This document shows positions 43,743 to 53,086 of a stretch of DNA of 64,000 bases, one piece after another. Within the stretch, counting starts at the first letter, position 1, and every line of letters begins with the position of its first letter. Under the pieces are notes generated by a model that searched no databases, was not told the origin of the DNA, and was given only the letters and a program-made list of their open reading frames with translations. Source of the stretch: Oscillospiraceae bacterium. Lineage in GTDB: Bacteria; Bacillota; Clostridia; Oscillospirales; Acutalibacteraceae. The position numbers and the translations under genes are program-made. The stretch spans positions 62,001-126,000 of the forward strand of contig JAAYOC010000021.1 of NCBI GenBank assembly GCA_012520505.1, given 5' to 3'.

Positions 43743-44513
43743 ATGACCATATTAGAATTTAAAAATGTGAGCAAAGTATATAACAATATTACGAGAGCGC
43801 TGACAGATGTGTCCTTTTCAGTTGATGAGGGAGAATTCGTGGTTATAATTGGGCCTTCAGGTTCAGGAAAATCAACTATCCTGCGTTGCATTAACAGGCT
43901 TGTTAATGCCACGCAGGGTTCTATCTTTTTTGATGGACATGATGTCAATCAAGCAAAAAAAGAAGAACTGCGACAAATTCGTAAAAAGATTGGTATGATT
44001 TTCCAACATTATAACCTTGTACATCGCTTGAGTGTAATTGAAAATACTTTACATGGCAGACTTGGTTATAAGTCGGCAGTAGTTGGTGCTATCGGGCATT
44101 ACACAGAAGAAGAAAAAATGAGAGCTTTTGAAATCCTTGACATGTTAGGACTTACTGAAGAAGCTTATAAGCGTTGCGATGAATTGTCAGGTGGACAAAA
44201 GCAACGAGTAGGTATTGCACGCTCTTTGATGCAAAAACCAAGACTCCTTTTATGTGATGAGCCTATTGCATCGCTTGACCCCAGCTCTGCTAAGATTATC
44301 ATGGATTATTTGTCTGATATTAATAAAACTATGAATATTACTTGTATTGCTAATCTACATCAAGTAGATGTTGCTTTGAAATATGCTACAAGGATTATTG
44401 GAATAACCGGTGGAGAAATTGTATATGATGGACCACCTGAAGAATTGAGTAAACAAAAAATCTATGAAATATATCAATCTGACGAAGGTGAGTTAATTAC
44501 AGATGCCAGATAA
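43743..44513 (+). CDS. phnC: Phosphonate ABC transporter, ATPase
   Basis: The importer ATPase has Walker A GPSGSGKST (~residue 35), Q-loop FQHYNLVHRLSVIENTLHGRLG, which is characteristic of PhnC, signature LSGGQKQRVGIARSL, and Walker B LLLCDEPIASLDP. ATG at 43743 is preferred because MTILEFKNVSKVY is the natural family start; TTG 43734 is an alternative. Neither has a strong ribosome binding site. It overlaps the first permease by 11 bp. Confidence 0.93.
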   Translation: MTILEFKNVSKVYNNITRALTDVSFSVDEGEFVVIIGPSGSGKSTILRCINRLVNATQGSIFFDGHDVNQAKKEELRQIRKKIGMIFQHYNLVHRLSVIENTLHGRLGYKSAVVGAIGHYTEEEKMRAFEILDMLGLTEEAYKRCDELSGGQKQRVGIARSLMQKPRLLLCDEPIASLDPSSAKIIMDYLSDINKTMNITCIANLHQVDVALKYATRIIGITGGEIVYDGPPEELSKQKIYEIYQSDEGELITDAR

Positions 44514-45357
44514 AGTAGTGGATAATAAAACTTATTATAAAAGGGATAAAGAAAAATTTGAGAAATCTCAAAATCAAACTTCAATTTTTATAAAAAGAAA
44601 ACGTACATTTACAGTAACGTTCTTAGGTATAGCTATAATATTTATAGTTTCAGTTATTTTAACTGAATTTGATGTTATTGAAGGATTTACGTCAATCCCT
44701 AAGGCTATTAAATGGATTGTTCAAAACTTTATTCCTGATGAAAAAGCATGGACACGTTTTTTAGATATAGTTTCTAAACTAATGGAAACGATGTTAGTAT
44801 CGGTGGCAATTACTGTATGTGCTGCTATTTGTGCATTTTTCTTTAGTTTATTTGGAACTAAAACTACGAAAACACATCCTATAATTGCAAGAACAGTTAG
44901 AATTGTTGCGGCATTTTTTAGAAATGTACCGGATGTAGTTTGGGCAATGCTGTTACTTTTCTCTTTTGGTCAGAATATATTAACAGGATTTTTTGCTTTG
45001 TTCTTTGTTACCTTTGGAATGCTGACAAGAGCATTTATTGAAACGATTGATGAAGTTAGTTCATCTTGTGTTGAAGCATTGTATGCTACGGGTGCGACTC
45101 CTTTACAAATAGTATTTAATGGTGTAATTCCTTCCTCATTGCCTGAAATCGTTTCATGGGTTTTATATATGGTTGAAACAAATATCCGTTCATCTACATT
45201 AATCGGTATTCTTACGGCTACAGGAATAGGATATTTATTTGATCTTTACTACAAACGTATGGATTATAGTTCGGCAAGTCTTGTTGTTATGTCTATTGTT
45301 ATATTGGTAATCGTAATAGAAGCATTATCAAATAAGATAAGAAAGGTGATTATGTGA
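44503..45357 (+). CDS. phnE: Phosphonate ABC transporter, permease 1
   Basis: This PhnE-type inner membrane subunit has a charged ~35-residue N-terminal extension, then helices at ~45-65, 95-120, 135-170 and ~235-275. The EAA loop that docks the ATPase is visible in DEVSSSCVEALYATGATPLQIVFNGVIPSSLP. RNVPDVVWAMLLLFSFG is typical for PhnE. It overlaps both neighbours (11 bp and 4 bp), which indicates coupled translation. Confidence 0.92.
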   Translation: MPDKVVDNKTYYKRDKEKFEKSQNQTSIFIKRKRTFTVTFLGIAIIFIVSVILTEFDVIEGFTSIPKAIKWIVQNFIPDEKAWTRFLDIVSKLMETMLVSVAITVCAAICAFFFSLFGTKTTKTHPIIARTVRIVAAFFRNVPDVVWAMLLLFSFGQNILTGFFALFFVTFGMLTRAFIETIDEVSSSCVEALYATGATPLQIVFNGVIPSSLPEIVSWVLYMVETNIRSSTLIGILTATGIGYLFDLYYKRMDYSSASLVVMSIVILVIVIEALSNKIRKVIM

Positions 45358-46274
45358 CAACTAAAGTTAAAACTGTTAAACCAATTTCGGCTTTTTTAAA
45401 TTCAAGTGAACAGTTAGATAAACAAAGAATTCAAATTTCGGATGTAAATTTAAATGAGTATGTAAGAAAGAGTTATAACGGAAAAATTAAAAAGTCGATA
45501 AAATCAAAGAGTAATATGGCAATTAGGGCTACAATTTTGGTTTTATTTGCTCTTACTGTATATGGATTTTTAACATTTGATTATAAGGACATTGATATTG
45601 CAACTGCCGTAGTTGGCACTTTGAAAAATGCTAAAGTACTGTTTGGTGAACCAAAGTTGACGTATGGTACTTGGGGTGAAAGATTTCATGCATTGCTGGT
45701 GACATTTGCTCTCGGTGTACTTTCTACAATCTACGGTGCAGTAGTAGCTTTTTTCGGTGCACTATTGTGCGCAAAGAATATTGCAAATCCATTCGTATCA
45801 AATATTGTAAAAAGCTTTGTTGCATTTATCAGAGCCGTACCGACGATTCTTTGGGTATTGATTTTTACAGTTTCGGCAGGTCTTGGAAGTGTAGCGGCTG
45901 TTATTGGACTTAGCTTTCATAGTACCGGTTATTTGGTTAAGGCATATTCTGAATCTATGGAAGAAGTAGATGAGGGCACTATTGAGGCTTTAAAAGCCAG
46001 CGGTGCAAGTTTTTGGCAAATTGTATTTCAAGCAATAGTTCCTTCCGCTATAAGTCGTATGACTGCATGGACATTTTTGCGTTTTGAAATAAACTTCACA
46101 AATGCACTTGCAGTAGGTGCGGCGGCAGGAGCAGCCGGTATTGGATTTGATTTATATATGGCAGGTAATCATTACTTTGATCTTCGTGAACTTGGAGTTA
46201 TTACATATATTGTTGTTATAGCAGTTATTTTACTTGAAGTATTTGCAACAAAAGTAAAAGCCAAGGTTAGATGA
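45354..46274 (+). CDS. phnE: Phosphonate ABC transporter, permease 2
   Basis: This second PhnE-type subunit probably forms a heterodimeric channel with permease 1. It has a ~55-residue cytoplasmic N-terminus, a first helix at ~58-76, and further helices from ~115. RAVPTILWVLIFTVSAGLGSVAAVIGLSFHSTGYLVKAYSESMEEVDEGTIEALKASGASFWQIVFQAIVPSA carries the EAA loop. The start is a GTG in the GTGA overlap. Two unequal PhnE subunits per transporter are common in Gram-positive bacteria. Confidence 0.92.
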   Translation: MTTKVKTVKPISAFLNSSEQLDKQRIQISDVNLNEYVRKSYNGKIKKSIKSKSNMAIRATILVLFALTVYGFLTFDYKDIDIATAVVGTLKNAKVLFGEPKLTYGTWGERFHALLVTFALGVLSTIYGAVVAFFGALLCAKNIANPFVSNIVKSFVAFIRAVPTILWVLIFTVSAGLGSVAAVIGLSFHSTGYLVKAYSESMEEVDEGTIEALKASGASFWQIVFQAIVPSAISRMTAWTFLRFEINFTNALAVGAAAGAAGIGFDLYMAGNHYFDLRELGVITYIVVIAVILLEVFATKVKAKVR

Positions 46275-46275
46275 C

Positions 46276-46767
46276 ATGGATAAAAAGTTAGATAACATGA
46301 ATGAAAAGTTGGATAACATAGATAAAAAGCAAATGACAAAAGTGTTGGTAAGAGCAGATAGAAGTGATGTAGCAACACTTTCTAAAAATATTCAAAAATC
46401 ATATAAACCAATCATTGTAAAAGAGCCTGCAAAGGCTTTAGCAATGATTAAGTTGCGTGACCCTGTAAAACAAGGTTTGTTCTACTTGGGCGAAGTCATT
46501 GTATGTGAGGCGGTAGTAGAAATAGACGGTGAACAAGGTATCGCTGTCATCATGGGCGATGACGCGGATAAGGTTCTTGATATGGCTATTATTGATGCCG
46601 CCGTAAAATTAGGCGTTTTTGACGACTATCAAAAGCTCAAAGAGCTGGAGAAAAAGCAAAACGAGCGATTAATGCAGGAAAATGCAATGACTTTAAATAC
46701 TATGGTTAATTTTACATCAATGGACGGGGAGGCACCGGATGACCTTGCAGCTAACAAAAAAGCATAG
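46276..46767 (+). CDS. phnG: C-P lyase complex subunit PhnG
   Basis: PhnG is part of the PhnGHIJ core, which makes the ribose-triphosphate phosphonate and breaks the C-P bond. The family body is KVLVRADRSDVATLSKNI, LAMIKLRDPVKQGLFYLGEVIVCEAVVEIDGEQGIAVIMGDDADKVLDMAIIDAAVKLG. The first 20 residues are a repeat, DKKLDNMNEKLDNIDKK, not usual for PhnG and encoded by repeated DNA. It overlaps phnH by 29 bp. Confidence 0.9.
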   Translation: MDKKLDNMNEKLDNIDKKQMTKVLVRADRSDVATLSKNIQKSYKPIIVKEPAKALAMIKLRDPVKQGLFYLGEVIVCEAVVEIDGEQGIAVIMGDDADKVLDMAIIDAAVKLGVFDDYQKLKELEKKQNERLMQENAMTLNTMVNFTSMDGEAPDDLAANKKA

Positions 46768-47377
46768 TTTTGATACGGTATTTGATAGTCAGAAAGTTTT
46801 TAGAATTATTTTAGAAGCTGTTTCCAATCCTGCGAGGGTTTTAAATATAGCAAAAGCCGCTAACAAATTATTTGGCGACTTTCCTGAAATTTTAAGTTTA
46901 GCTATGACGCTTTTAGATAATGAAACCGGCTTTTATATATATGGAAATTATAAAAATGTATCAGTTGAGTCGCCGGTCGATACCGTTTTGGAGACAGCAG
47001 TGGAACAATTAGAAAAAGATATTGCATCTTTGACATTGGCACGTAAGGTGGAGGCGACTGCGGCTGATTTTATATTTGTGTGTGACCCGAGCAGTACGAA
47101 AGAAGCAATAGAACAAGCAAAATGTGGGACACTTATTGACCCACATAAAAGTGCAACTATTGTCATTCAAAATGATGAAGAGCTAAAATGCAATTTGACT
47201 TTATCCGGACCGGGTATTGATGGTGTAATTAAAGTTTTTGTTTCACAGGCAGTAAAAGATGCACTTTTTTATCGTGATGCTCAAAATTATGAATATCCGG
47301 AAGGTATAGATTTAATTTTTATCTCAAAAACAGGTGATTTATTTGCTATACCTCGTTTGATAAAGGTGGTGCAGTAA
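46739..47377 (+). CDS. phnH: C-P lyase complex subunit PhnH
   Basis: This is a structural subunit of the C-P lyase core. The N-terminal FDTVFDSQKVFRIILEAVSNPARV and the C-terminal NYEYPEGIDLIFISKTGDLFAIPRLIKVV are family marks (usually YPRGVDxxLxxxxxxxAxPRTTR). It is 212 residues long. GGGGAGG lies 6 nt before the ATG inside the end of phnG. It is followed at once by phnI (no gap). Confidence 0.88.
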   Translation: MTLQLTKKHSFDTVFDSQKVFRIILEAVSNPARVLNIAKAANKLFGDFPEILSLAMTLLDNETGFYIYGNYKNVSVESPVDTVLETAVEQLEKDIASLTLARKVEATAADFIFVCDPSSTKEAIEQAKCGTLIDPHKSATIVIQNDEELKCNLTLSGPGIDGVIKVFVSQAVKDALFYRDAQNYEYPEGIDLIFISKTGDLFAIPRLIKVVQ

Positions 47378-48439
47378 TTGGCTTATGTAGCAGTTTCAGG
47401 TGGCGAAGAAGCCATAGAGGAAAGTATAAAACTGCTTGATTATTACAAAAGCGGTACTGTAAAAGATATAGAGATTGAAGCAATTGAAAATAAACTCTCA
47501 CTTTTGGTAGATCGTGTAATGAGTGAAGCCGGATTATATTCTAAAACATATGCCGCTCTTGCCCTCAAACAATGTGAAGGGTCAATTGAAGAAGCGGTAT
47601 TTTTGTTACGTGCTTATAGATCTACTCTTGTAAGAAATTACTACACGAACACGGTAAATACCGATGATATGCGAGTTGTACGTCGTATATCTGCGGCTTT
47701 TAAAGATATCGTAGGTGGCCAAATTCTTGGTGCATCTTATGACTATACACATAGACTTATTAACTTTGATATCGATAAACAGGATCCAAAAGAACTTCAA
47801 AAGGAAGTGGAAGAAAAACTAGCTTCTCAAAAACTTGAAGAAATATTGCCTTGTCCTCGTGTATCTTCCGAACTTAAAAAAGAAGGGTTAATAGATAGTT
47901 TCCCACAAAATGATGAATCTCCGCACGATGTAACGGTCAATATGTTAGAGTTCCCGGCTGGCAGAAGTGCAAGACTCCAAACTCTTTCACGTGCAGACAC
48001 CGGATTTATTTCAGGACTTGCGTATTCATCTCTTCGTGGATTTGGTCAGGTACATCCTACTGTAGGTGAACTTCGTCAAGGGTATGTGGAACTTTATGTT
48101 TCGCATCCATTAAATGAAGATGAAAGTATTTATATCGGTGAGATAATGATAACGGAAGTGGAATGTTTTAACACCACAGATGATAAGGACCAATTAAAAC
48201 TTGCTGTAGGATATGGAGCAGTATTTGGTAGAAATGAAACTAAGGCAATAGCTATGAGTGTTATTGACCGAGAACTTGAAAATGGTGGACCGTATCCATC
48301 GCAGAATGAAGAGTTTGTTTTAACACATGGTGACAGCCTTGAGATGAATGGATTTATATCTCATTTGAAGTTGCCACACTATGTAACATTTCAATCAAAG
48401 CTGGATTCAGTTAGGAAAACTCGGGAGGGCAATCAGTGA
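47378..48439 (+). CDS. phnI: C-P lyase complex subunit PhnI
   Basis: PhnI acts as the nucleosidase that, with PhnG/H/L, attaches phosphonate to ribose triphosphate. MAYVAVSGGEEAIEESIKLLDYYK at the N-terminus, GLYSKTYAALALKQCEGSIEEAVFLLRAYRST, and RADTGFISGLAYSSLRGFGQVHPTVGELRQGYVELYV are diagnostic. The start is a TTG, with AAGGTGG before it, directly after the phnH stop. It overlaps phnJ by 4 bp. Confidence 0.95.
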   Translation: MAYVAVSGGEEAIEESIKLLDYYKSGTVKDIEIEAIENKLSLLVDRVMSEAGLYSKTYAALALKQCEGSIEEAVFLLRAYRSTLVRNYYTNTVNTDDMRVVRRISAAFKDIVGGQILGASYDYTHRLINFDIDKQDPKELQKEVEEKLASQKLEEILPCPRVSSELKKEGLIDSFPQNDESPHDVTVNMLEFPAGRSARLQTLSRADTGFISGLAYSSLRGFGQVHPTVGELRQGYVELYVSHPLNEDESIYIGEIMITEVECFNTTDDKDQLKLAVGYGAVFGRNETKAIAMSVIDRELENGGPYPSQNEEFVLTHGDSLEMNGFISHLKLPHYVTFQSKLDSVRKTREGNQ

Positions 48440-49278
48440 ATAATAATTACAACTATGCTTTTCTTGATGAGGGCTCAAAAAGGGAAATACGCCGCTCTGT
48501 ACTCAAGGCAGTTGCTATTCCAGGATACCAAGTACCCTTTGGTTCCAGAGAACTTCCTATTGGTAGAGGTTGGGGTACCGGAGGATTACAGCTTACCCTT
48601 TCTCTTATAGGACCGGACGATATTTTAAAGGTTATAGACCAAGGTAGCGACGAGAGTGTAAATGCTGTTAATATAAAAAAGTTTGTTGGGCTTTGTACTG
48701 ATATTAAGACTACGAAAAATACACGTGAAGCTACAATAATACAAACCCGACACAGAATCCCTGAAGTGCCACTACGCAGTAATCAGATTTTAATTTTTCA
48801 GGTTCCTATTCCTGAACCGCTTCGTGTTGTTGAGCCACGTGAGGAAATTACAAAGAAAATGCATGCGGAAAAGGATTATTCTCCAATTTGGCTTCAGCTT
48901 TATGAGAGTCTTGTTAAATATAAAAAAGTAACTATTCCGACAGAATATCCTTGTATGGTTGAAGGACGTTATGTGATGAACCCGAGCCCTATTCCAAAGT
49001 TTGATAATCCAAAGCTTAATAAAGCGGATTGTCTATACTTGTTTGGAGCGGGACGTGAGAAAAAGATTTATGCTATTCCGCCATATACTGAAGTTATATC
49101 TCTTGCCTTTGACGATGTTCCTTTTGAACGTGAAAGCTTCGCAGGAAAAATTTGTTGTTTATGTGGAAGTAAAAATACATATCTTGATGAAATGTTTGAT
49201 GCACAAACCGGTGAGAAATTTTATCAGTGTTCTGATACATCATATTGCCAGGAGGTTAGACAAAATGTATCTAAATGA
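48436..49278 (+). CDS. phnJ: C-P lyase catalytic radical SAM subunit PhnJ
   Basis: PhnJ cleaves the carbon-phosphorus bond by radical chemistry. AFLDEGSKREIRRSVLKAVAIPGYQVPFGSRELPIGRGWGTGG is the family N-terminus. The iron-sulfur cysteines follow the known spacing CxxC, 21 residues, then CxxxxxC (ICCLCGS...YQCSDTSYC). The catalytic glycine region and QTRHRIPE are present. The start is a GTG overlapping phnI by 4 bp. It overlaps phnK by 14 bp. Confidence 0.96.
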   Translation: MNNNYNYAFLDEGSKREIRRSVLKAVAIPGYQVPFGSRELPIGRGWGTGGLQLTLSLIGPDDILKVIDQGSDESVNAVNIKKFVGLCTDIKTTKNTREATIIQTRHRIPEVPLRSNQILIFQVPIPEPLRVVEPREEITKKMHAEKDYSPIWLQLYESLVKYKKVTIPTEYPCMVEGRYVMNPSPIPKFDNPKLNKADCLYLFGAGREKKIYAIPPYTEVISLAFDDVPFERESFAGKICCLCGSKNTYLDEMFDAQTGEKFYQCSDTSYCQEVRQNVSK

Positions 49279-50098
49279 GATACCGGAATTAACGATTAAA
49301 AACCTAACTGTACGATATGGCGATGGATGTCCTGATTGTCAAAATAATTTAGAAAAAAATCGCTGCACTGTATGTGAAACAATATGGGCAGCAAATGATA
49401 TATCGTTTGATGTTTATCCGGGCGAGGTACTTGGAATTGTAGGAGAAAGCGGTTCAGGTAAGAGTACGCTTATGAGGTCTTTATATTTTGATTTCTTTCC
49501 AACTTTCGGTACTGCAACATTGAAAAATTTTAAAGACGGAGAAGCAAATATTTGGGATGCGAGTGTAGCTGAACAGCGTATGATAAAGAATACTATTATG
49601 GGAATGGTTTACCAAAATCCTATTTTGGGTTTACGTATGGATTATTCTGCCGCTTCGAATATAGCTGAAAAAATTATAGCGGCTGGTAGCAGAAATGCTT
49701 TTCAAATGAATGCGCGCGTAACAGAACTTTTAGAAGCTGTTGAAATACCAACCAGCCGCATGAGTGAGCCGCCTAAAAATTTTTCCGGTGGAATGCAACA
49801 GCGAGTTCAAATTTCAAAAGCGCTTGCGAATAATCCTGCCATATTGTTACTTGACGAAGTAACAACAGGTCTTGATTTATCTGTTCAGGCAAGGGTACTT
49901 GACCTTATCAGAAAAATCAAGGCAAAGCACGGAATTTCTATTCTATTAGTGTCACATGACCTCGCTGTTATCCGAATGTTAGCAGATAGAACTATAGTTA
50001 TGCTTGACGGAAAAATTGTGGAAAGCGGGCTCACTGACCAGATTCTTGAGGACCCACAACATGCGTATACACAACAATTGGTTCATTCACTAATTTAA
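49265..50098 (+). CDS. phnK: C-P lyase system ATPase PhnK
   Basis: This ABC-type ATPase docks on the C-P lyase core. Walker A GESGSGKST, signature FSGGMQQRVQISKAL, Walker B LLLDEVTTGLDLSVQARVL and HDLAVIRMLADR are clear. Near the N-terminus it has two CxxC pairs (CPDC and CTVC, residues ~20-37), a zinc-ribbon-like insert absent from E. coli PhnK. The start is ATG 49265, with AGGAGG 8 nt upstream inside phnJ; the frame upstream of it is open but not coding. A 148-bp spacer follows. Confidence 0.94.
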   Translation: MYLNEIPELTIKNLTVRYGDGCPDCQNNLEKNRCTVCETIWAANDISFDVYPGEVLGIVGESGSGKSTLMRSLYFDFFPTFGTATLKNFKDGEANIWDASVAEQRMIKNTIMGMVYQNPILGLRMDYSAASNIAEKIIAAGSRNAFQMNARVTELLEAVEIPTSRMSEPPKNFSGGMQQRVQISKALANNPAILLLDEVTTGLDLSVQARVLDLIRKIKAKHGISILLVSHDLAVIRMLADRTIVMLDGKIVESGLTDQILEDPQHAYTQQLVHSLI

Positions 50099-50155
50099 GA
50101 AAACATAAATTTAAAATATGAAGATAAACTTTTAAATATAAACTTCTTAGGTAAA

Positions 50156-50214
50156 ACATAAACCTTAAAATAAAATACAAACTTTAAAATAAAATATAAA
50201 CTTTAAAAAATGAG
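50156..50214 (+). repeat. Three 19-bp tandem repeats between phnK and phnM
   Basis: Units of the type TAAACTTTAAAATAAAATA occur three times with small changes in the 148-bp spacer. They may only be an AT-rich expansion. A role in mRNA processing between the two halves of the operon is possible. Confidence 0.55.
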
Positions 50215-50246
50215 TAGTTCTGCGTAATGGCAGAGGAGGAAATTAA

Positions 50247-51437
50247 TTGATAGCAATTAAAAACGGAAAGATTGTTACACCAACAGAAATAATAGAAGGC
50301 AAAATACTTCTTTTGGAGCAAGACAGAATTAAAGGATTTGTCGATAGTCTCGAAAATTTAGAAGATGTTGAAAGGGTTGTCAATGCACATGGGCGGTTTA
50401 TTATGCCGGGTTTTATAGATGTGCATTCAGATAGAATTGAACAATATATACAGCCAAGGCCTACATCGCAAGTAGATTTCGAATTTGGACTTCGAATTTG
50501 TGAAAGAGATATGCTCGGTGCAGGAATCACTACAATATATCATTCCATATCTTTGTTTGGCGATGATTCTTTTGGAAGTTCTCCGCTTAGAACTAAAGAA
50601 AGTGTGCAGAAGCTTGCAAATCTTATAGCAGGTATTCATCTTAAAAATCATTTGATTCATCACCGTTTTCATCTTCGAATTGAAATAGATAATCTTGAAG
50701 CTTACGGCATTACGCGAGAGATGATTGAGCAAGATAAGGTGCATCAAATCTCATTTATGAACCATACTCCGGGACAGGGACAATACAAAAGCATCGAAGC
50801 ATATAAAGAAACGGTTACAAAGTATAATGGCAAGTATGATGGGAAAGATATCAGCAGTTTCAATGCTGAGGAATTACTTCAGTATCATATAAAAAAGCCA
50901 AAACTTCCGTTTAGAAAACTAAAAGAATTGGCAATGCTTGCGCATGAAAAAGGAATCCCGGTTGCATCTCATGATGACGACACTATAGAAAAGCTTGAAG
51001 AAAATCAAAAAATCGGTGTCGATATTAGTGAGTTCCCGATATCAATCGAAACAGCTTTAGCGGCAAAAGAAAAAGGTTTTTATACAGTTGTAGGTTCAGC
51101 TAATATCTTAAGAGGCAGCTCACACTCAGGCAACTTATCTGCAGCGGAGGCAGTATTAAAGGATTGTGCAGATATTATTTGTTCGGATTATTATCCTGCT
51201 GCAATTTTATATAGTATTTTTCACATGAATAAAAAGTATGGAGTTACATTACCTGAAATGGTTAATAAAGCAACCTTAAATCCGGCAAAAGCTATGAGAA
51301 TAGAAAAGGATTATGGCTCAATAGAAATAGGCAAAAAAGCAGATCTTATGATTGTTGATATATTTGACGATGATCCGGCTATTACTCATGTGTTTGTTGA
51401 CGGTGTTGCGGTTTCCCGCATTGAATATAGAAGGTAG
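50247..51437 (+). CDS. phnM: Alpha-D-ribose 1-methylphosphonate 5-triphosphate diphosphatase
   Basis: PhnM removes diphosphate from the ribosyl phosphonate intermediate before C-P cleavage. It is an amidohydrolase-fold enzyme: MPGFIDVHSDRIEQYIQPRP carries the first metal site, with FMNHTPGQGQY, VASHDDDT and GSANILRGSSHSGNLSA following. The C-terminal NPAKAMRIEKDYGSIEIGKKADLMIVD is the small beta-domain. The start is a TTG, with AGAGGAGGA 8 nt upstream. Confidence 0.95.
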   Translation: MIAIKNGKIVTPTEIIEGKILLLEQDRIKGFVDSLENLEDVERVVNAHGRFIMPGFIDVHSDRIEQYIQPRPTSQVDFEFGLRICERDMLGAGITTIYHSISLFGDDSFGSSPLRTKESVQKLANLIAGIHLKNHLIHHRFHLRIEIDNLEAYGITREMIEQDKVHQISFMNHTPGQGQYKSIEAYKETVTKYNGKYDGKDISSFNAEELLQYHIKKPKLPFRKLKELAMLAHEKGIPVASHDDDTIEKLEENQKIGVDISEFPISIETALAAKEKGFYTVVGSANILRGSSHSGNLSAAEAVLKDCADIICSDYYPAAILYSIFHMNKKYGVTLPEMVNKATLNPAKAMRIEKDYGSIEIGKKADLMIVDIFDDDPAITHVFVDGVAVSRIEYRR

Positions 51438-51521
51438 AAGACAGAAGAGAAGATAGAAGTGAAAACTTTATCTAAGGGAAACTTTGAATTAATTTAGAAG
51501 ATGTGTTAAAGGAAAAATAAA

Positions 51522-52226
51522 ATGGAAGCAGTAAGTAAAATACTAAAAATAACTAACCTTGCCAAAGAATTTTATCTACATAATCCGGGACTGGAAATAA
51601 AGTCTTGTCAAAATATCAATTTGGATCTTGATGAGGGTGAATTCATAGGAATTATTGGTATTTCCGGTGCAGGTAAATCAACAATACTTAAATGTATTAA
51701 TCGCAGTTATTTGCCTACGAAAGGTGATGTTTTATATAACAGCGAGGCGTTTGGTGAAATCAATTTATCGACAGCCACTGAACGAGAAATACTTTATCTT
51801 CGTCGTCATGAAATTGGTTATGTGTCACAGTTTTTGAATGTTATGCCACGAACTACAGCTAAAGAGCATGTTATGAATGCGTTGATTGATATGCATGTCG
51901 ATAAGGAAACCGCAGAGGCAAGAGCAAAAGAAATGCTCTCTTATTTTCGATTACCGGAGAATCTTTGGAACATTTATCCGGCGACTTTTTCAGGCGGTGA
52001 GCGGCTTCGGTTAAACCTTGCACACGCAATGGTTAAAAAACCCCGACTTTTAATGCTGGATGAACCGACTGCATCGCTCGATAACAAGACAAAAATTTTA
52101 GTTCGAGATATGCTTAAAAAATTAAAGGACACGAAAACCAGTATGATAGGTATTTTTCACGATATTGAGTTTATGGATGGCGTGTGCGATAGAGTGTTTA
52201 ATATATCTGAAGGGACATTTATTTAA
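51522..52226 (+). CDS. phnL: C-P lyase system ATPase PhnL
   Basis: PhnL works with PhnGHI in forming the ribose 1-phosphonate 5-triphosphate. FYLHNPGLEIKSCQNINLDLDEGEFIGIIGISGAGKST contains Walker A. The signature is FSGGERLRLNLAHAMV and Walker B is RLLMLDEPTASLD. VSQFLNVMPRTTAKEHVMNAL is specific to PhnL. It overlaps the next gene by one base. Confidence 0.94.
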   Translation: MEAVSKILKITNLAKEFYLHNPGLEIKSCQNINLDLDEGEFIGIIGISGAGKSTILKCINRSYLPTKGDVLYNSEAFGEINLSTATEREILYLRRHEIGYVSQFLNVMPRTTAKEHVMNALIDMHVDKETAEARAKEMLSYFRLPENLWNIYPATFSGGERLRLNLAHAMVKKPRLLMLDEPTASLDNKTKILVRDMLKKLKDTKTSMIGIFHDIEFMDGVCDRVFNISEGTFI

Positions 52227-53086
52227 TGAAGGCTGATTTACATATTCATTCTACTGTTTCAGATGGTAGCGACAGTATCGAACAAATTATAAATATAGCA
52301 AAAGAAAAAGCTTTAGATGTTATTGCTATAACCGAACACGACACTTTATCTCACATGACGCAAATTCCTAATAAGATAAATGCCATAGGTGTTTTAAAAA
52401 CAGATGTTTCAAAAATAGAAGCTTCATATAAGAAAAAGACAAATCTTAAAGTAATTTGCGGTGTTGAAATATCTGCGGTATATAAAAAAACAAATACCCG
52501 TACACATGTTTTGGGGTATAGCATTAAAAGACCGAAAATTGTGACTGCTTTCACGGAGCCGATTTTAAAAGCACGTAATAAAAATTCTGAAAAGCAGATA
52601 GAGGTTTTAATTCAAAACGGCTTTAAAATAAATATAGATGAACTTAAAAGAGCAGATGGGAAGTATTTATACAAACAACATATTATGGACTGGCTTGTTA
52701 CAACGGGGCAAGCACCGGATATGTTTGGCGAATTTTATAAAAAAACTTTTAAACAAGGCGGTATTTGTCATTTTGATATTGAATACCCTAGTGTTTTTGA
52801 GGCAATACAAGTTATAAAAGAGGCGGGAGGACTTGCCGTGCTTGCCCATCCGGGACAACAGCAAAATTTTTGGTTAATACCGGAACTTGTAGCTTGCGGA
52901 CTCGATGGTTTAGAACTAAACCATCATTCGCACAGCAAAAAGGATAAAGAAATAATTCAAAATTTTGCACGAGAATATAGGCTTTTTATGACCGGTGGTA
53001 GTGATTACCATGGCAAATATGAACCACAGACTTTTGGTATTGGTGATTTTCTATCTGATGAAAGTGGTGTTAGAGCAATATGTTAG
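52226..53086 (+). CDS. PHP-family phosphoesterase, probable cyclic-phosphate hydrolase (PhnPP-like)
   Basis: PHP metal-site motifs are complete: ADLHIHSTVSDGSDS, ITEHDT, the Glu in CGVEISAV, LAHPGQQ, NHHS and GSDYHGK. C-P lyase ends with 5-phosphoribosyl 1,2-cyclic phosphate, which E. coli opens with PhnP. No PhnP is present here. A PHP protein called PhnPP was described from Eggerthella lenta that hydrolyses this cyclic ester twice to ribose 5-phosphate. The position inside the phn operon makes the same role likely (inference). It overlaps the next gene by 7 bp. Confidence 0.75.
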   Translation: MKADLHIHSTVSDGSDSIEQIINIAKEKALDVIAITEHDTLSHMTQIPNKINAIGVLKTDVSKIEASYKKKTNLKVICGVEISAVYKKTNTRTHVLGYSIKRPKIVTAFTEPILKARNKNSEKQIEVLIQNGFKINIDELKRADGKYLYKQHIMDWLVTTGQAPDMFGEFYKKTFKQGGICHFDIEYPSVFEAIQVIKEAGGLAVLAHPGQQQNFWLIPELVACGLDGLELNHHSHSKKDKEIIQNFAREYRLFMTGGSDYHGKYEPQTFGIGDFLSDESGVRAIC

